NCBI GenBank assembly: GCA_030737835.1
Contig: JAUJYN010000020.1
Location: 1,054,001 to 1,118,000, forward strand
DNA from: Acorus gramineus
Lineage: Eukaryota; Streptophyta; Magnoliopsida; Acorales; Acoraceae
Direction: 5' to 3'
DNA length: 64,000 nt
The notes below the pieces were generated by a model that worked only from the letters and a program-made list of their open reading frames with translations, searched no databases and was not told the origin of the DNA. The translations under genes and the position numbers were made by a program. Positions 12,820-23,800 of the stretch are shown here, piece after piece. Positions within the stretch are counted from its first letter, which is position 1. Every line of letters starts with the position of its first letter.

Positions 12820-13353
12820 CTGGCATCCCTTGAGCTCCTAAGTGTCCTTAACACCGGAACGGTGCTGCCATCGCACCTCGACCAACTGGACGGTCTTGGT
12901 GCAGAGCCTCCTCACGCGGCGGTCCATGATCTCAATCGACTGCTCCACGAATGACTGTCCGGCTCAGAGACGAGCGGCTCGAACGGGATGACGTGGGCAG
13001 GATCGCGGACACACCTTTACCCAACTGCGAACCCACCACTCCAAGACGGAGAGGTAAGAATTGGCGCTGAGGTGAGCCTCCGAGTAAACTCCAGGAAGCT
13101 CTCCTCGCAAGAAGGGGACCACTCGAACCGGACATCCTTCCGAGTAAGGCGGCTAAGAGGAACAGCTTTCTTCGAGAGACCCTCGTCAAGCTTCCTGCAA
13201 TAACCCTCCAACTCGGGAAGCTCCGAGTCCTTGCGGGGTCGACGGTCGGCGCCAATCTGACGCGACGAGCGTCTTGCCCGGGTCCACAGATATGCCTTCA
13301 CCAGAAATCACCCAGCCCCAAAGGCCTTAACCTCTAACCAAAACTCGCACTTG
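12820..13353 (-). pseudogene. pol remnant: RT C-terminus fused to chromodomain remnant
   Basis: On the minus strand, 13353-12988 encodes, across frame changes, the end of reverse transcriptase: KCEFWL, then ISGEGISVDP, then a stretch with PLSRLTRKDVRFEWS and FTRRLTSAPIL, the usual run-up to RNase H. Almost immediately after, 12955-12820 resembles a Tekay-type chromodomain (EIMDRR, then VEVRWQHRSG) with a stop. RNase H and integrase, which should lie between and take well over 2 kb, are absent. This is a large deletion between RT and chromodomain. Confidence 0.7.
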
Positions 13354-14111
13354 ATCTCTCATCTATCTGATGCTTCCATGGTATCCCTTGTCTGGGAAAA
13401 GAAACCTCGGGAGGGCACCATGAAATCCCGATATAGGATACCCCGACAACCAAACAAGGAACACGAAGTACCCTAGCCCGGGTTTCAACGCCGACCTCAC
13501 AAGGCCCCTTAATCCAGAAAGGAACACTAGAAGAAGACATCATTTTAAATAACACCACAAACCCTCTCCGGATCACCTACATCTAGATGATCACCCAACG
13601 ATGTCCTTCAACATCTACCACAAGACCGGACCCAACATCATTGGGAACGGTCCAACAGAAACTGGGTCACGAGCGACCCGCCTTCGCCTCATCCACACCC
13701 TCACTCCCGAAAGGAGACATATTGGGACTTTGGGAGAGACTTAGACTGCTCTCTACCCCTGGTCCACCGGTAGCCTCTCCCCGCTCCGTAGCTCGCCTGG
13801 TCCTCTGACCGGGAGCCTGTCTAACGCCGGGGCTGTACTACGCGGATCCGACGAAGGGGAGAGCGATTCCACGCTCGCGACACCATTCAATAATCTCCTA
13901 CCGGGTAGCCCCTACCTAGCATACTCCCAAATTCAGTACCCCTCTGACTGCATCGGTGGTACCTACTGATGGGAATTCACTGCTAGGACAGCTAAAACCC
14001 GGCTTCCTTAACCCAAACAACCACTCTTGATACTCACTCATCCAGATACCCCACACACTTGCATAATAACCATCAAACACACACCCACACATACATCCTA
14101 TTATTAGAGAG
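13354..14111 (-). other. LTR-derived segment inside the element body
   Basis: Bases 13354-13560 match the 110-150 bp module seen in A LTRs and at 2850-3020. Bases 13561-14111 match the middle of a B LTR (compare 4195-4680), including the CACCCTCACTCC and TCGGTGGTACCTAC blocks. No LTR terminus or target duplication is visible, so this is not a simple insertion. It replaces protease and most of RT. Confidence 0.65.
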
Positions 14112-15452
14112 CTAGGAACATAGGATAATACCTCGAACCATGACACCCGAAGGCTGCACCTCCTCGGCCGTAAGCGCTGCAACTCTGCCCTGGACCAACC
14201 GCGGCTGAGGAACAGGAGCACGCCTCGCTGGCTGCACTGGCTGCTGCTGACGCTGAGGCTGCTGCTGGCGCGGAAGCTGCTGCTGCAAGAACTGCGGCTG
14301 CTGAGGTGGCATCACTCGGGGCCGATCAGCATCGGGGCAATTGTATCTGATATGCCCGATGCGCTGACAATGGAAACAGCGCCGCTTCTCCGGCCGCACG
14401 GACTGGATGGGCACTGCCGCAATGGGTGCCGGATCCCACCCTGGCACCGCATCTGCTGGAGGAGAGGAAGCCGCTGACTGATCGAAACGGGGCCTCCTCT
14501 TCTTGCGCTGCCCCTGGTCCCGACTCCCGGAAGGACCCTGATCTGCAGAAGGGGTCGGAACCGTCACCATGATCCCGAGATCTCGCTCGACTGTCTTCGC
14601 CCGAGACACCAAGTCCGAGAACCTCGAGAATGCCTGGGAGGTGACGTGCACCCTGATAGCGCTGCTGAGACCCAACTCAAAACGACGACACCGCGTCTCC
14701 TGGTCTGCCACCAAGGCTGGAGCGAACCTGGAAAGCCTCGTGAAGCGCGTAGAGTAGTCAGCAACCGACATGGAACCCTGCGTCAACTGCTCGAACTCCC
14801 GCATCACGATCTGGCGCGTCGAGAACGGGAAATACTCCTCCAAGAAATACCTCTGGAAACCCGCCCATGTGAGCTGCGCCACTCCCTCGGGGACGTCCAC
14901 CACTCGGGTAGCCCACCAGTCGGCGGCGTTACCCTTCAGCATGAAGGTGGCCAAGGCGACTCGCTGGCGATCGGTGCAAAGCATGGCCGCGAAAATGGTA
15001 TCCACCTCCCTCAACCAACGCTCTGGCGCAAGAGGATCTGCCGACTGCCCATGAAACTCGGGAGGATGGAGCTTCAGAAAGGCGTTGAGGCCGCTCTGCC
15101 GCACTCGCGCTGCCGCCTCTAGCTCCTCCTCCCTCTGCAGGGGATCCTCAACTCCTACTGCCGGAACTGCCACAGGAACTGGGGGTACATCAGGTACCAC
15201 AGGCGGATCTGCCACCAAGGGGACCTGCGGAACTGCCTCGCGGGTCACCCTCAGCTCCTGAATCTCTCTAGCCTGCTCTGCCAACATCCTCGTCTGTGTC
15301 TCCACCAAATCAGCCAACCGAGCGAAAGCACGCTCCCAAGCAGGAGGCTCCTGCGTCAAGGGCTCTCCGGTAGCATCCTCGTCTCTGGTAGGTCCGGAAA
15401 CCTCCAAAGACCGAGAGGGACCTCGTCCGCGCCGTCCTCTGCGAGGAGGCAT
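14112..15452 (-). CDS. gag: Gag polyprotein of the A element (protease side lost)
   Basis: This is an open frame of 446 codons starting Met-Pro-Pro-Arg-Arg-Gly, 102 bases after the primer site. Gag builds the particle that packages element RNA in the cytoplasm. Visible parts: a Pro/Glu-rich N-terminus with a coiled-coil-like stretch near residues 60-75; the retrotransposon gag domain from about FLKLHPPEFHG, with DPLAPERWLREVD, NAADWWATRV, and FEQLTQGSMSVADYSTRF; a basic region; one zinc knuckle CX2CX4HX4C near residues 359-372 (14337-14378); a Gln-rich tail; then GRVAALT, the usual entry to protease. The frame stops about 20 residues later at the LTR-like insert, so protease is missing. Gag itself shows no internal stop. 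Confidence 0.88.
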   Translation of the reverse strand: MPPRRGRRGRGPSRSLEVSGPTRDEDATGEPLTQEPPAWERAFARLADLVETQTRMLAEQAREIQELRVTREAVPQVPLVADPPVVPDVPPVPVAVPAVGVEDPLQREEELEAAARVRQSGLNAFLKLHPPEFHGQSADPLAPERWLREVDTIFAAMLCTDRQRVALATFMLKGNAADWWATRVVDVPEGVAQLTWAGFQRYFLEEYFPFSTRQIVMREFEQLTQGSMSVADYSTRFTRLSRFAPALVADQETRCRRFELGLSSAIRVHVTSQAFSRFSDLVSRAKTVERDLGIMVTVPTPSADQGPSGSRDQGQRKKRRPRFDQSAASSPPADAVPGWDPAPIAAVPIQSVRPEKRRCFHCQRIGHIRYNCPDADRPRVMPPQQPQFLQQQLPRQQQPQRQQQPVQPARRAPVPQPRLVQGRVAALTAEEVQPSGVMVRGIILCS

Positions 15453-15554
15453 ATCAGCACCCTAAGAAAACCAGACACTAGGATCAGAATACTCATATCA
15501 AAATCCTAGGACTCATCTCTATGCAAAGGAAGACAATTGGCTCTGACAGGACCA

Positions 15555-15567
15555 GGCTCTGATACCA
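15555..15567 (-). other. Primer binding site, initiator Met-tRNA
   Basis: Read on the minus strand, TGGTATCAGAGCC lies five bases inside the 5' LTR end at 15573. It is complementary to the 3' end of plant initiator methionine tRNA, the usual primer for this group. Confidence 0.9.
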
Positions 15568-17389
15568 ACTTTTGTCACGCCCCAGGGCGGCCGTCCCCGG
15601 GACGCGGCAGGTGTATATATCATATCAGAGGCCTACACATGAGGTCAAATACATATACTCTAAACCACAGATAAAAATGACAACATAGATCAAACAAGGC
15701 TGACATAATATATACACAATATAGCGGAAGCTAAAACTGAGTCTGTAACCCAAAACATATTACAGACTCGATACACAATCATACGTCCTGTGAGAGCCAA
15801 TATACATGGAAACAACTGAATATATACAGACGCGTGCCAAGCACGGAAATAAAATACATACAGCCAAGAAAAGGGATGCTGATAGCCTCTGGCACTCGCG
15901 GACGTAGCGCTGCTCTGCTACTGAAGGAATCCCTCGGAAAGCTCCAACTGCTGCTCCGGCTCCAGCTCAGGCTCAGTGACAACTGGGGAAAAACATATGC
16001 GAGGGGTGAGCCACACGCTCAGTGAACGGCACAACCCATGCATCACAGACAATATTGACCATCTCATAATAATCCAGCTATTCGTCCCGCCTCCAAAGGG
16101 CAGGAACAACATAAACATTTGTCCATCTTAAACCACTATTTTCATAACCCAGATCATACCCTCACCCTTACCCCTCAACAGGGGACTCAGGATTTTGGGA
16201 CTAACAATCATCCATAAACAAAACCAGCGGGTCGCTCATTGCCAACCCACTACACCCTCACCCTCACCTTTCCAAAGGTGACATAGGATTTTGGGACTGA
16301 CTAGGCTGTTGGTCACCCTTAGTCCACCGATAGTCTCTCCTCCACTCCGTAGGCCGCTTGGTCTCCACCCACAACTTCAGCACAGTCCGAAACCAAATCA
16401 GGAGGCGCCTACTGATGTGGGTCCTCCGAAGGACGGCCTTTCTAACGCTGGGGTAGTCTCTACCGGATCCAACGAGGGGAACAGAACAGCCTATCCATAC
16501 GCATATGATCCACTCGGATCCGCCGACAACACATCTCTACCGCTCAAATGTCATGAACTCTTCAGAGTTCCTCCAGGGCGCATATCCAAGATGCGGGGAA
16601 CGTGTACAATCAAAAGCAAGGTTGGAATATCATTGGGGGAAAGAAACTCGGGAGGGCGGCGTGAGTTCCCGATATAGGATACCCCGACAACCAAACAAGG
16701 AACACGGAGTACCCTAATACGGGTCTCACCGCTGTCCTCGCGAGGCCCCTCCCCTATAATATTCACCAATCATGCTAATAATCATACCAATCATACAACA
16801 TTACTTATAATATTATTGGGACTAGAAACCTTGGGAGGGCAGCGTGAGTTCCCGATACAGGACACCCCGACAACCAAACAAGGAACACGGAGTACCCTAA
16901 CACGGGTCTCAATGTTGACCTCACAAGGCTCCTCCCGATAATATTACCTAAGGCATGCGATTTAACATACACTAGCATTTAATTGAATAAATAAACTAGT
17001 AGGACGCATGCATAAGCCGAGGTTTCCTAGCATGAAACAGGAGACATGGTGTATGGCTCATACACATATCCTAAGGGTGCAAGTCCCTAACATACAGGTC
17101 TAGGGTAGCATGCATTCTACATTTAAATCATGCAAGCATGGAATACATATTACCACAGGTTAATATAATCCATGACGCCCCAGGAGAGGTCGGTATACGC
17201 CCAAATGCGTATAACGCCTCTCTATTGGGTTGGATTGCCCCACTCACCGGTATCTGGGTCGTCGCGCGACCGTCCGTCTAGATCTGCAAGACAGACATTC
17301 AATATGGTGAGTACGAATCCACAAATACTACAAAAATATACAACTAAACCCACAACTAAACTCCCAACACTCGGGCAAACGTGCATACG

Positions 17390-18370
17390 ACCCGCACGCA
17401 CGCTAGCCCGAGCATCTCGGCAAGCACCCGCACGGCCGGCAACAACCCGCACGGCCACTCGACCGCCCGGGTGCACCGCCGCGCCCCGCCGGGCCCCTGC
17501 CCGCCGCCTGGACACGCCGCCGAGCCTCCCGGGTGCACCGCGCGCCCCCTTCGCCCCAGCGCAGCCGCCCGAGCACACCCCGCACGCCATCGCTGGCCCG
17601 CGAGCACCCCGCACGCCCCGCGCGCACCTCCAGCCCCCATCCGCACGCACTCCGCGCGCACCTACCAACCTCTACCCGTGCGCACCACGCGCGCCACCCG
17701 CTCGCACCCACTGCACCGCACGCACGCCTGCCCACGGCCATCACTCCCAGAACCCGGTACCCGCGGCCCATCGCCTGGTGCTCAGCGCCCAGCACCGGGA
17801 CCCTCACCCAGCGCCCACGCGCACGCCCGCACAGCACGCACCCAGCGCGCCTGGCAGCACGCGCCCAGCGCGCCTGCCAGTCTGCGCGCGCCGCTGCCCG
17901 CGCTGCCTGCCTGCGCGCTTCGCCGAGTGGCCCCAGCCCTGTTCGCCTACCCACCCGAGCACTGTCCGCCTGGCACCCGAGCACAGCACTCCCTGCCACA
18001 CGCCTCCTCCCGCACCCCCCGAGCGCACGCCCGCGTGCGCACCTGCGCGCACGCGCTCGAGCGCCCAGCAAACTGGTGCGCCTGCCCCCTGCCTACCCGG
18101 CTAGCTCCACCCAGCGCGCCTAGCACGCCTGCGCACAGCACGCCCCGCACGCCTGCGCACAGTACGCCCAGCACGCGCGCCTGCTCGCCCAGCACCTCGC
18201 GCTCAGCTCCACCCAGCGCCAGCCGCTCGACCAGCACACCCAGCGCCTGCAGCACCACCCGAGCGCACGCCGCGCGCACGCACCCGCACGCCCGACCACC
18301 TGGTGCCCCACGCTGCTGCGCCTGCTGCCAGCGCTCCCGGGACAGCCACTTCACCTACCCGAGCAGCCTA
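17390..18370 (-). repeat. CpG-dense tract inside the A LTR
   Basis: About 1 kb is made of imperfect GCGCGC, GCACGC and CCAGCGCGCC units, far richer in G+C than its surroundings. Similar tracts occur at 1-470, 1385-1600, 23830-24360, 52150-52610 and, in reverse, 60970-61330. It is longest here. Its position downstream of the TATA box places it in the transcribed leader if that box is used. Confidence 0.8.
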
Positions 18371-18850
18371 GCTCCTCTACCCGAGCACCCACTCACCACC
18401 ACCGGCCACCCACGGCCTCCGACCACCACCCACGGCCTCCGACCACCACCCACGGCCTCCGACCACCACCCAACCTCATTTCCCACCTCCTAACATCCAT
18501 CTAAGCAAGAAAAGAGGGGAAAATAGGGCTTACCAAGGGAGGAAGGGAAGTCCGGACGCTCTCCGCGCGCCGAAACCTTTCCCCAAGGGCTTCCACCGCC
18601 CGGATCTCACTCGGCCTCCGAAACAGCCCTGATCAGAGGAGAAAAGAGGGTGGATGGGGAGGCTAGGATCGCCGGAATCGGGATTTAAAGACACCGGGGT
18701 GTAGATCGGAACCCGATCTACTCTTCTTGTGCTTTAGGTTTTAGGGTTTGAGGGGTCTAAGGGCCTCAAATGGGAGAAAAAGAGAGAGGGAGGAGAGAGA
18801 GAGATTTGGTAGGGATGATGAATAGTGGCAAAAGATATTTTCTCACCCAC

Positions 18851-18858
18851 TATTTATA
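18851..18858 (-). promoter_or_regulatory. TATA box of the A LTR
   Basis: TATAAATA on the minus strand, about 265 bp after the LTR start at 19121. It is conserved at 12478-12485 and, as ATATAAAT, at 53123-53130. The start site itself cannot be seen. Confidence 0.55.
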
Positions 18859-19126
18859 CCAAGTCACTTAAAAACCCAGATACGCCCTGGAACTGCGAAA
18901 TTTTGGGAACATTACCGGAATTCGATGAAATCTTCGTGAGAGGCTTAAAATGGCACCAGGACACCAAATATGCAGTTAGATTTCCAATCGGAGTCCTCTA
19001 GCTCAGGACGATAGCTAACAGTCCAAAAATTAGCGGTTCCGATCGAAAACCGGTAAAAACCGAAAAACTGCCAGAATGCTCTAACGGTTACCCACAGGTT
19101 AAAAGTGACACATATATAACACAGGT

Positions 19127-19186
19127 ATTGATAGCTGATACTTCATTATTGCCACGTCTCGGGGACGGCCGCCCTGGGGCGTGACA
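19127..19186 (+). repeat. Inner end of the split plus-oriented B LTR
   Basis: This continues 10909 after the A insertion and ends GGGGCGTGACA at 19186. The next five bases, ACCAC, may be the right target duplication; the left copy is not in the window. Confidence 0.82.
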
Positions 19187-20027
19187 ACCACCACCACTAC
19201 CACCACCTCATCAGCATCTCCTCAAGCCCTTCATGGCAGAAAACAGGGGTGCAAAGGGGGCATGAGAAGGGGATAGAGAGAAGAGAAACAACATTAACAA
19301 CAACAACAACAACAACAACACATACTCACCCTTTCTCACTCTTTCTTGTGCTTCTTCTTCATCTTTTCCTCCATTAACAACACACACACCAGAAAAAAAA
19401 AACAGAGAGGGAGAGGGAGACGAGAGTGAGAGAGAGTGAGAGGTTTCCACACAAAGGGGGCTTTAAATGGAATTAAAGTGAGTTGGGGGGGGGGGGGGGG
19501 GGGGACAAGACCAAATCGTCCCTGACCAGAAATTCTGGACGGGCTTCACTAGAACAGCCATAACTTCCACGATATAGCTCCGAATTGCACAATTCAAAAT
19601 CCTTTGGAAATCCAAGAAGATTATCTACAACTTTCATGTTTATGCCAAGATCAAATAATCCCTCCAGCTATTCCGAAATCGGAGCTAAACATTGAACAGG
19701 GCTGCTGCCAGAATTTTCTCATCCCGGGGGTGTACTTGGAAAAATACCAATAACTTTTACTACATGAATCCAGTTGATCTAATTCCACTTTTGTACGAAA
19801 GCTAACTCAAAATTGAGCATCTCATGATAAAATCATATTTAAACCTCTTCATCTTGGATATTAACAAAATTAAATCCAAATACCAAATTTGAAATGCATA
19901 ACTTCTAGGAGAAACATTATGTAGCCAAATTTTCAGTCAGAGCACTCCAACTCCTGTAGGTAGCTGAAAGACAAAATTTTAGAGACTCCGATAAAAAAAT
20001 AAGGCTCCAAATGACACAGGCATAACA
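19187..20027 (-). repeat. Family B LTR fragment (outer part)
   Basis: It matches 1795-2567 and 24550-25308: CACCAC run, AAC microsatellite (about 19291-19320), purine-rich block, and the end ATGACACAGGCATAACA at 20027. A run of 20 G lies at 19485-19504. The plus-oriented B LTR ending at 19186 was inserted into it. It was itself inserted into the T2 LTR that continues at 20028. Confidence 0.8.
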
Positions 20028-20421
20028 GCGGCTAGTTGAAACTAGCCGCCCAGTGAGGAGTGGCTACTCTCAAGTAGCTGCTTCCATCATGACCTACCAA
20101 ATGTCTCATCTCTAACAAGCGGTGGCTTAGGTTGGTTACTGTGGTTGAACCGGGTGAGATGGGGCGGCTAAAAGGGACAATCCGCCGCAATCCTACTGCT
20201 TAAGTCCCATCCCATGAAGGCGGTTTGGGGTCGGTCGGGGAAGGGGGGTAGTGGAAACTAGCCGCCCCTGTCCACGTCTTAGATTTTTCTAAGTGTGGAC
20301 TTCTAGGGTTTCCAATTTTGTTTCTAAGGAAGTTTTCTATTAGATGTCCAAATGTGGTCATTCCTAAATATTACTTGAAGTATTTTTGTCCTTTTGGACA
20401 GTCAAAATTGGGGTATCTACA
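20028..20421 (-). repeat. T2 LTR fragment (outer part)
   Basis: The right end GGGGTATCTACA at 20421 is the reverse of TGTAGATACC, the start of the LTR at 47139. The sequence is the reverse complement of about 47139-47550. It carries the dyad CGGCTAGTTGAAACTAGCCG (20029-20048) and relatives. It cuts directly into RT coding sequence at 20422, so a T2 element was inserted into the Tat-like element. Confidence 0.75.
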
Positions 20422-20830
20422 GGGGGTCCAGTCAAAATTTTTAGCCTTTCTAAATAACTTGAAGAAAAAGAGATTTTTCTTAGTAGCCTTTGAGATAAAC
20501 CGGTTCAGGGCTGCCAGTCTCTCGGTCAGCCTCTGAACTTCCTTCCGATTTCTTGGCGGATCCATTTCCAATACGGCTTTGATCTAATTGGGGTTAGCTT
20601 TTATACCCCGATGTGTGGTCAAAAAGCCAAGGAATTTTCCCAACTCGACCCCGAAGGAACATTTAGATGCGTTGAGCTTCATGTGGTAGTTCCGGAGCAC
20701 TTCAAAAGCTACCTTAAGATGCTCCAAATGATCTCCTTGTTTCTCACTTCTAACCATTATGTCGTCTATATAGACTTCAACTATTTTTCTGATCTGTTGT
20801 TTGAACATCTTGGTGATTAGTCTCTAATAT
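20422..20830 (-). pseudogene. Tat-like RT, C-terminal part
   Basis: On the minus strand this encodes KMFKQQIRKIVEVYIDDIMV, including the RT catalytic YIDD box, then SKCSFGVELGKFLGF and THRGIKANPN, followed after a break by DPPRNRKEVQRLTERLAALN and KNFDWTP. This order is typical of Tat/Retand gypsy RT. It continues the RT half at 27469-28350; the two halves are split by the solo LTR 20831-27468. An in-frame stop sits where the split codon lies. RNase H and integrase are cut off by the T2 LTR. Confidence 0.82.
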
Positions 20831-23800
20831 TGTTATGCCTGTGTCATTTGGAGCCATTTCGGTTAAGCCTTGGTCACTCTAGGTAATTTAAGGGCCTTTT
20901 TCTTTTTCGATCGTAGTCGCTACAATTTTGACTTTTAGCTACCTGTGGAAGTTGGAGTACTCTGATTGAAAATCTAACTTCATATTATGGGTCCTAGTAC
21001 CGTTTTGTACTACCCATAAAAATTTCATCGAATTCCGGTAACGTTTTAAAAAATATGCAGTTCCGAATCGCATCCGGGTTTGGCCGTTACTTGGTTTCAG
21101 TGGGTGAGATATTTTTGAGTGTGTGGTGCTTCTCTGCACGCTTCCCAATAAAGAAAAAATGTGTGGTTGAGTGAGGGTGAACCTAACCCTAACCTCACCA
21201 CCCCCTTATGGTCACCCCTAGACACTATTTGGGCATGAAAATGACCTTTTTGCCCTCTCTCTCTCTCTCCCCCTCTCCCAATTCGTGGATCTCTCTTTCT
21301 CTCCCTCTCTTGGTCTCTTTTTCCCCTCTTTGTGTGTGGAGAAGGAGGAGGAAGAAGCAAAAGAAGGAGAAGGTGAAGGAGGAAGAGCAAGCCAAGAAGG
21401 GCTGGTGGAGACGCTGAAGAGGAGGTGTAGTGGTGGTGGTGGTTGAGGTGGTCGTGGGTGCGTCAAGAGCCCCGCATCTCCCCCTTTCCCTTCCCCTCTT
21501 TTGATCTCGTCGGATGGGATGCGCGAGGTCCCGGGTTGCGGTGAGTGGTTTGATCCAACCCCTCGAGATGCGCTCGACACGCGTAGTCGTGCGTCGCGCA
21601 TCGATGGGGCACCCTAGCAATACTACTTGTGTAGATAAGTAGTTTGGCCATGCTTAAACTATATTAGGTTAGATATCTTGCATGCTAGGCTTATATTGCA
21701 TGTATTGTATCCATGTATGAATGACTGTATCGCATGCGCTGTCACGCCCCAGGCGTCCCCGAGACATGGCAATATAATATAATATCAGCTATCAATACCT
21801 GAGGTCAATAAAGACTCCAACAACAATACACAAGGCGGCAAAGCAAGATAATGATAACTGACTGAAAAGCGAAAGCATAATATATAAACAATGTCTGTAA
21901 ATCAAAAACATTATTACAGACTCGAATACACAATCACTGTCCTGTGAGAGCCAAGTCTAGACCAAAGAAAATACAACCTGTGCCACATGCACGATTTACA
22001 AAGCATAAAATGACTCTAGGAATGCTGACAGCCTCGTACTCGCCACCCGCCGGAAGAACGCTCCACGCCCATAAGACCACGCCACAGGAAAGCTCCAGCT
22101 CCACACCCAACACTGCCCCTGAAAAGAAACAGTATGCGAGGGGTGAGCTACAAGCTCAGTGAGTGGCTGGAAACCAATCACCATACTACAGTTCAATACA
22201 TAATCAATTTCCTTTCAAGGAAAACATGGGTGGAAACCCATGGATAACTGGGTCACGCGGCGGCGCGACCAACCTCACCCCCACCCTCACTCCCGGAGGG
22301 AGTCTTTTGGGACTTTTGGGGAGAGACCATACCGTCGGTCGAAGAGACCCGAATTTACTGGTCTACACAACACTACTGGATCATCTACATCTAGATAATT
22401 GCCCCACGATGTCTTTCAACATCGATACACAACCGGACCCAACAACTATGGGAACGGACGAACAACAAGTGGGTCACGCGGCGATGTGTCTTCACCTCAT
22501 CCTTACCCTCACTCCCGGAGGGAGACTATTGGGACTTTTGGAAGAGGCTTAGACTGCTCTACACCCTTGGTCCACCGGTAGCCTCTCCCGCGTAGCCTCT
22601 ACCTGGTATACTCCCACTATCAGTACGCTTCCGAACGCGTCCGTGGTACCTACGGATGGGAGCCCTCTGTCAGGACAGCTGTAATCGCCGGGAAGTCCCT
22701 ACATCGGATCCAACGAAGGGGAGAACGATCCCACGCTTGCAACATCATTCGTTAACCCTCTCCCGGGTAGCCTCTACCTGGTATACTCCCACGATCAGTA
22801 CGCTCCCGAATGCATCGGTGGTACCTACGGATGGGAGCCCTCTGTCAGGACTGCTACACTCAGGCCCCCTCAACACACCTCTCTACACCCTTGGTCCACC
22901 AGTAGCCTCTCCCTCACTCCGTAGCCTCGCCCTGGTACACTCCCACGATCAACACCCTCCGACGCATCGGAGGTACCTACAGATGGGCGCCCTCTGTCAG
23001 GACAGCTTTCCAACGCCGGGGAGTCCCTACTCGGATCCAACGAAGGGGAAAACGATCCCACGTTCGCAAAGCGAACCCAATGAAAAACTACTCTCGATAA
23101 TCACTTATCGAGATATAGAATACTACTATACTCCCACACCGTTGCGTCGCTCAGACACAAAGGGGTTACCTCTGCTCTCACGTAGAAGTAAACCCATAAG
23201 CTAATGAATTCTCCTGAATTCCAAACGAGGGCATCGCTCGGATGCACGGGGCGATTACATCGCTAGCGTTCTAACTAATAAGGTACAACCCGACAGCGGG
23301 TCATACCCACGCCTATTCCAGCTAGGCCTAATTAGTTTTAACATGCGCATAACTAAGATGCGGGGAAACATATATTATAATAACAAGGTTATAATATTCT
23401 CTAAGGCATGCTCATAACAATATAACCACCTTTGATTTAAATAAATTAAACTAAATGGGGAACATGCGTAGATCGAGGCTTTTCAAGCCTGGGACATGGT
23501 GTCTAGGCATGTATGGGCCTCTATGCATGAATCATGGGTGTATATCCCTAGCATATAATGTCTAACAAGGCATGGTTACATCATAGTAAAACATGCATTA
23601 ACATAGATATCTACATATTAGCTAGGGGGCCCCATCGATGCACGACACGTGTCTACGCGCGCCGAGCGCATCCCTAGAGAGGGGGGGGGGGATTGGAATC
23701 GAACCACTCACCATTACCCGGGACCTCGCGCATCCCATCCGACGAGATCTGCAAGGTAGGGGCATCCAATTTGGTGAGTAACAACACAATTTACACATAG

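Larger units (their letters stand above)
10910..19121 (-). mobile_element. Complete family A gypsy element with 5 bp TSD
   Basis: This 8.2 kb minus-strand Ty3/gypsy element is flanked by CAGGT (10905-10909 and 19122-19126). Order on the minus strand: 5' LTR 19121-15573, primer site 15567-15555, gag 15452-14112, an LTR-like insert 14111-13354, RT and chromodomain remnants 13353-12820, polypurine tract, 3' LTR 12747-10910. Protease, RNase H and integrase are gone, so it cannot move on its own. The zinc-knuckle gag and chromodomain remnant point to the Tekay/Del chromovirus lineage, which is known for long LTRs. The lineage call is inference from remembered family traits. Confidence 0.9.
15573..19121 (-). 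repeat. 5' LTR of the A element, full length (3549 bp)
   Basis: It starts TGTCACGCCCC and ends CATATATAACA. In plus-strand order it holds a 110 bp module twice (about 16640-16760 and 16815-16940), the two-stem motif near 16557, a GC-rich tract (17390-18370), three copies of CACGGCCTCCGACCACCACC (about 18409-18470), a purine-rich block, and a TATA box. Long open frames in the GC tract are artefacts of its composition. Confidence 0.92.

Noticed and set aside
14646..15122. 158-codon plus-strand frame
   Set aside because: It is a shadow of the gag gene on the minus strand.
17172..18493. Several overlapping open frames of 150-370 codons in a GC-rich region
   Set aside because: They are open in many frames at once because the tract lacks A/T-rich stop codons. 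The proteins are low-complexity Ala/Arg/Pro/His with no domain, and the region lies inside an LTR.
22565..23060. Regularly spaced repeats that could suggest a CRISPR-like array
   Set aside because: The repeat units are long, imperfect, in a plant LTR, and the spacers are themselves repeated.
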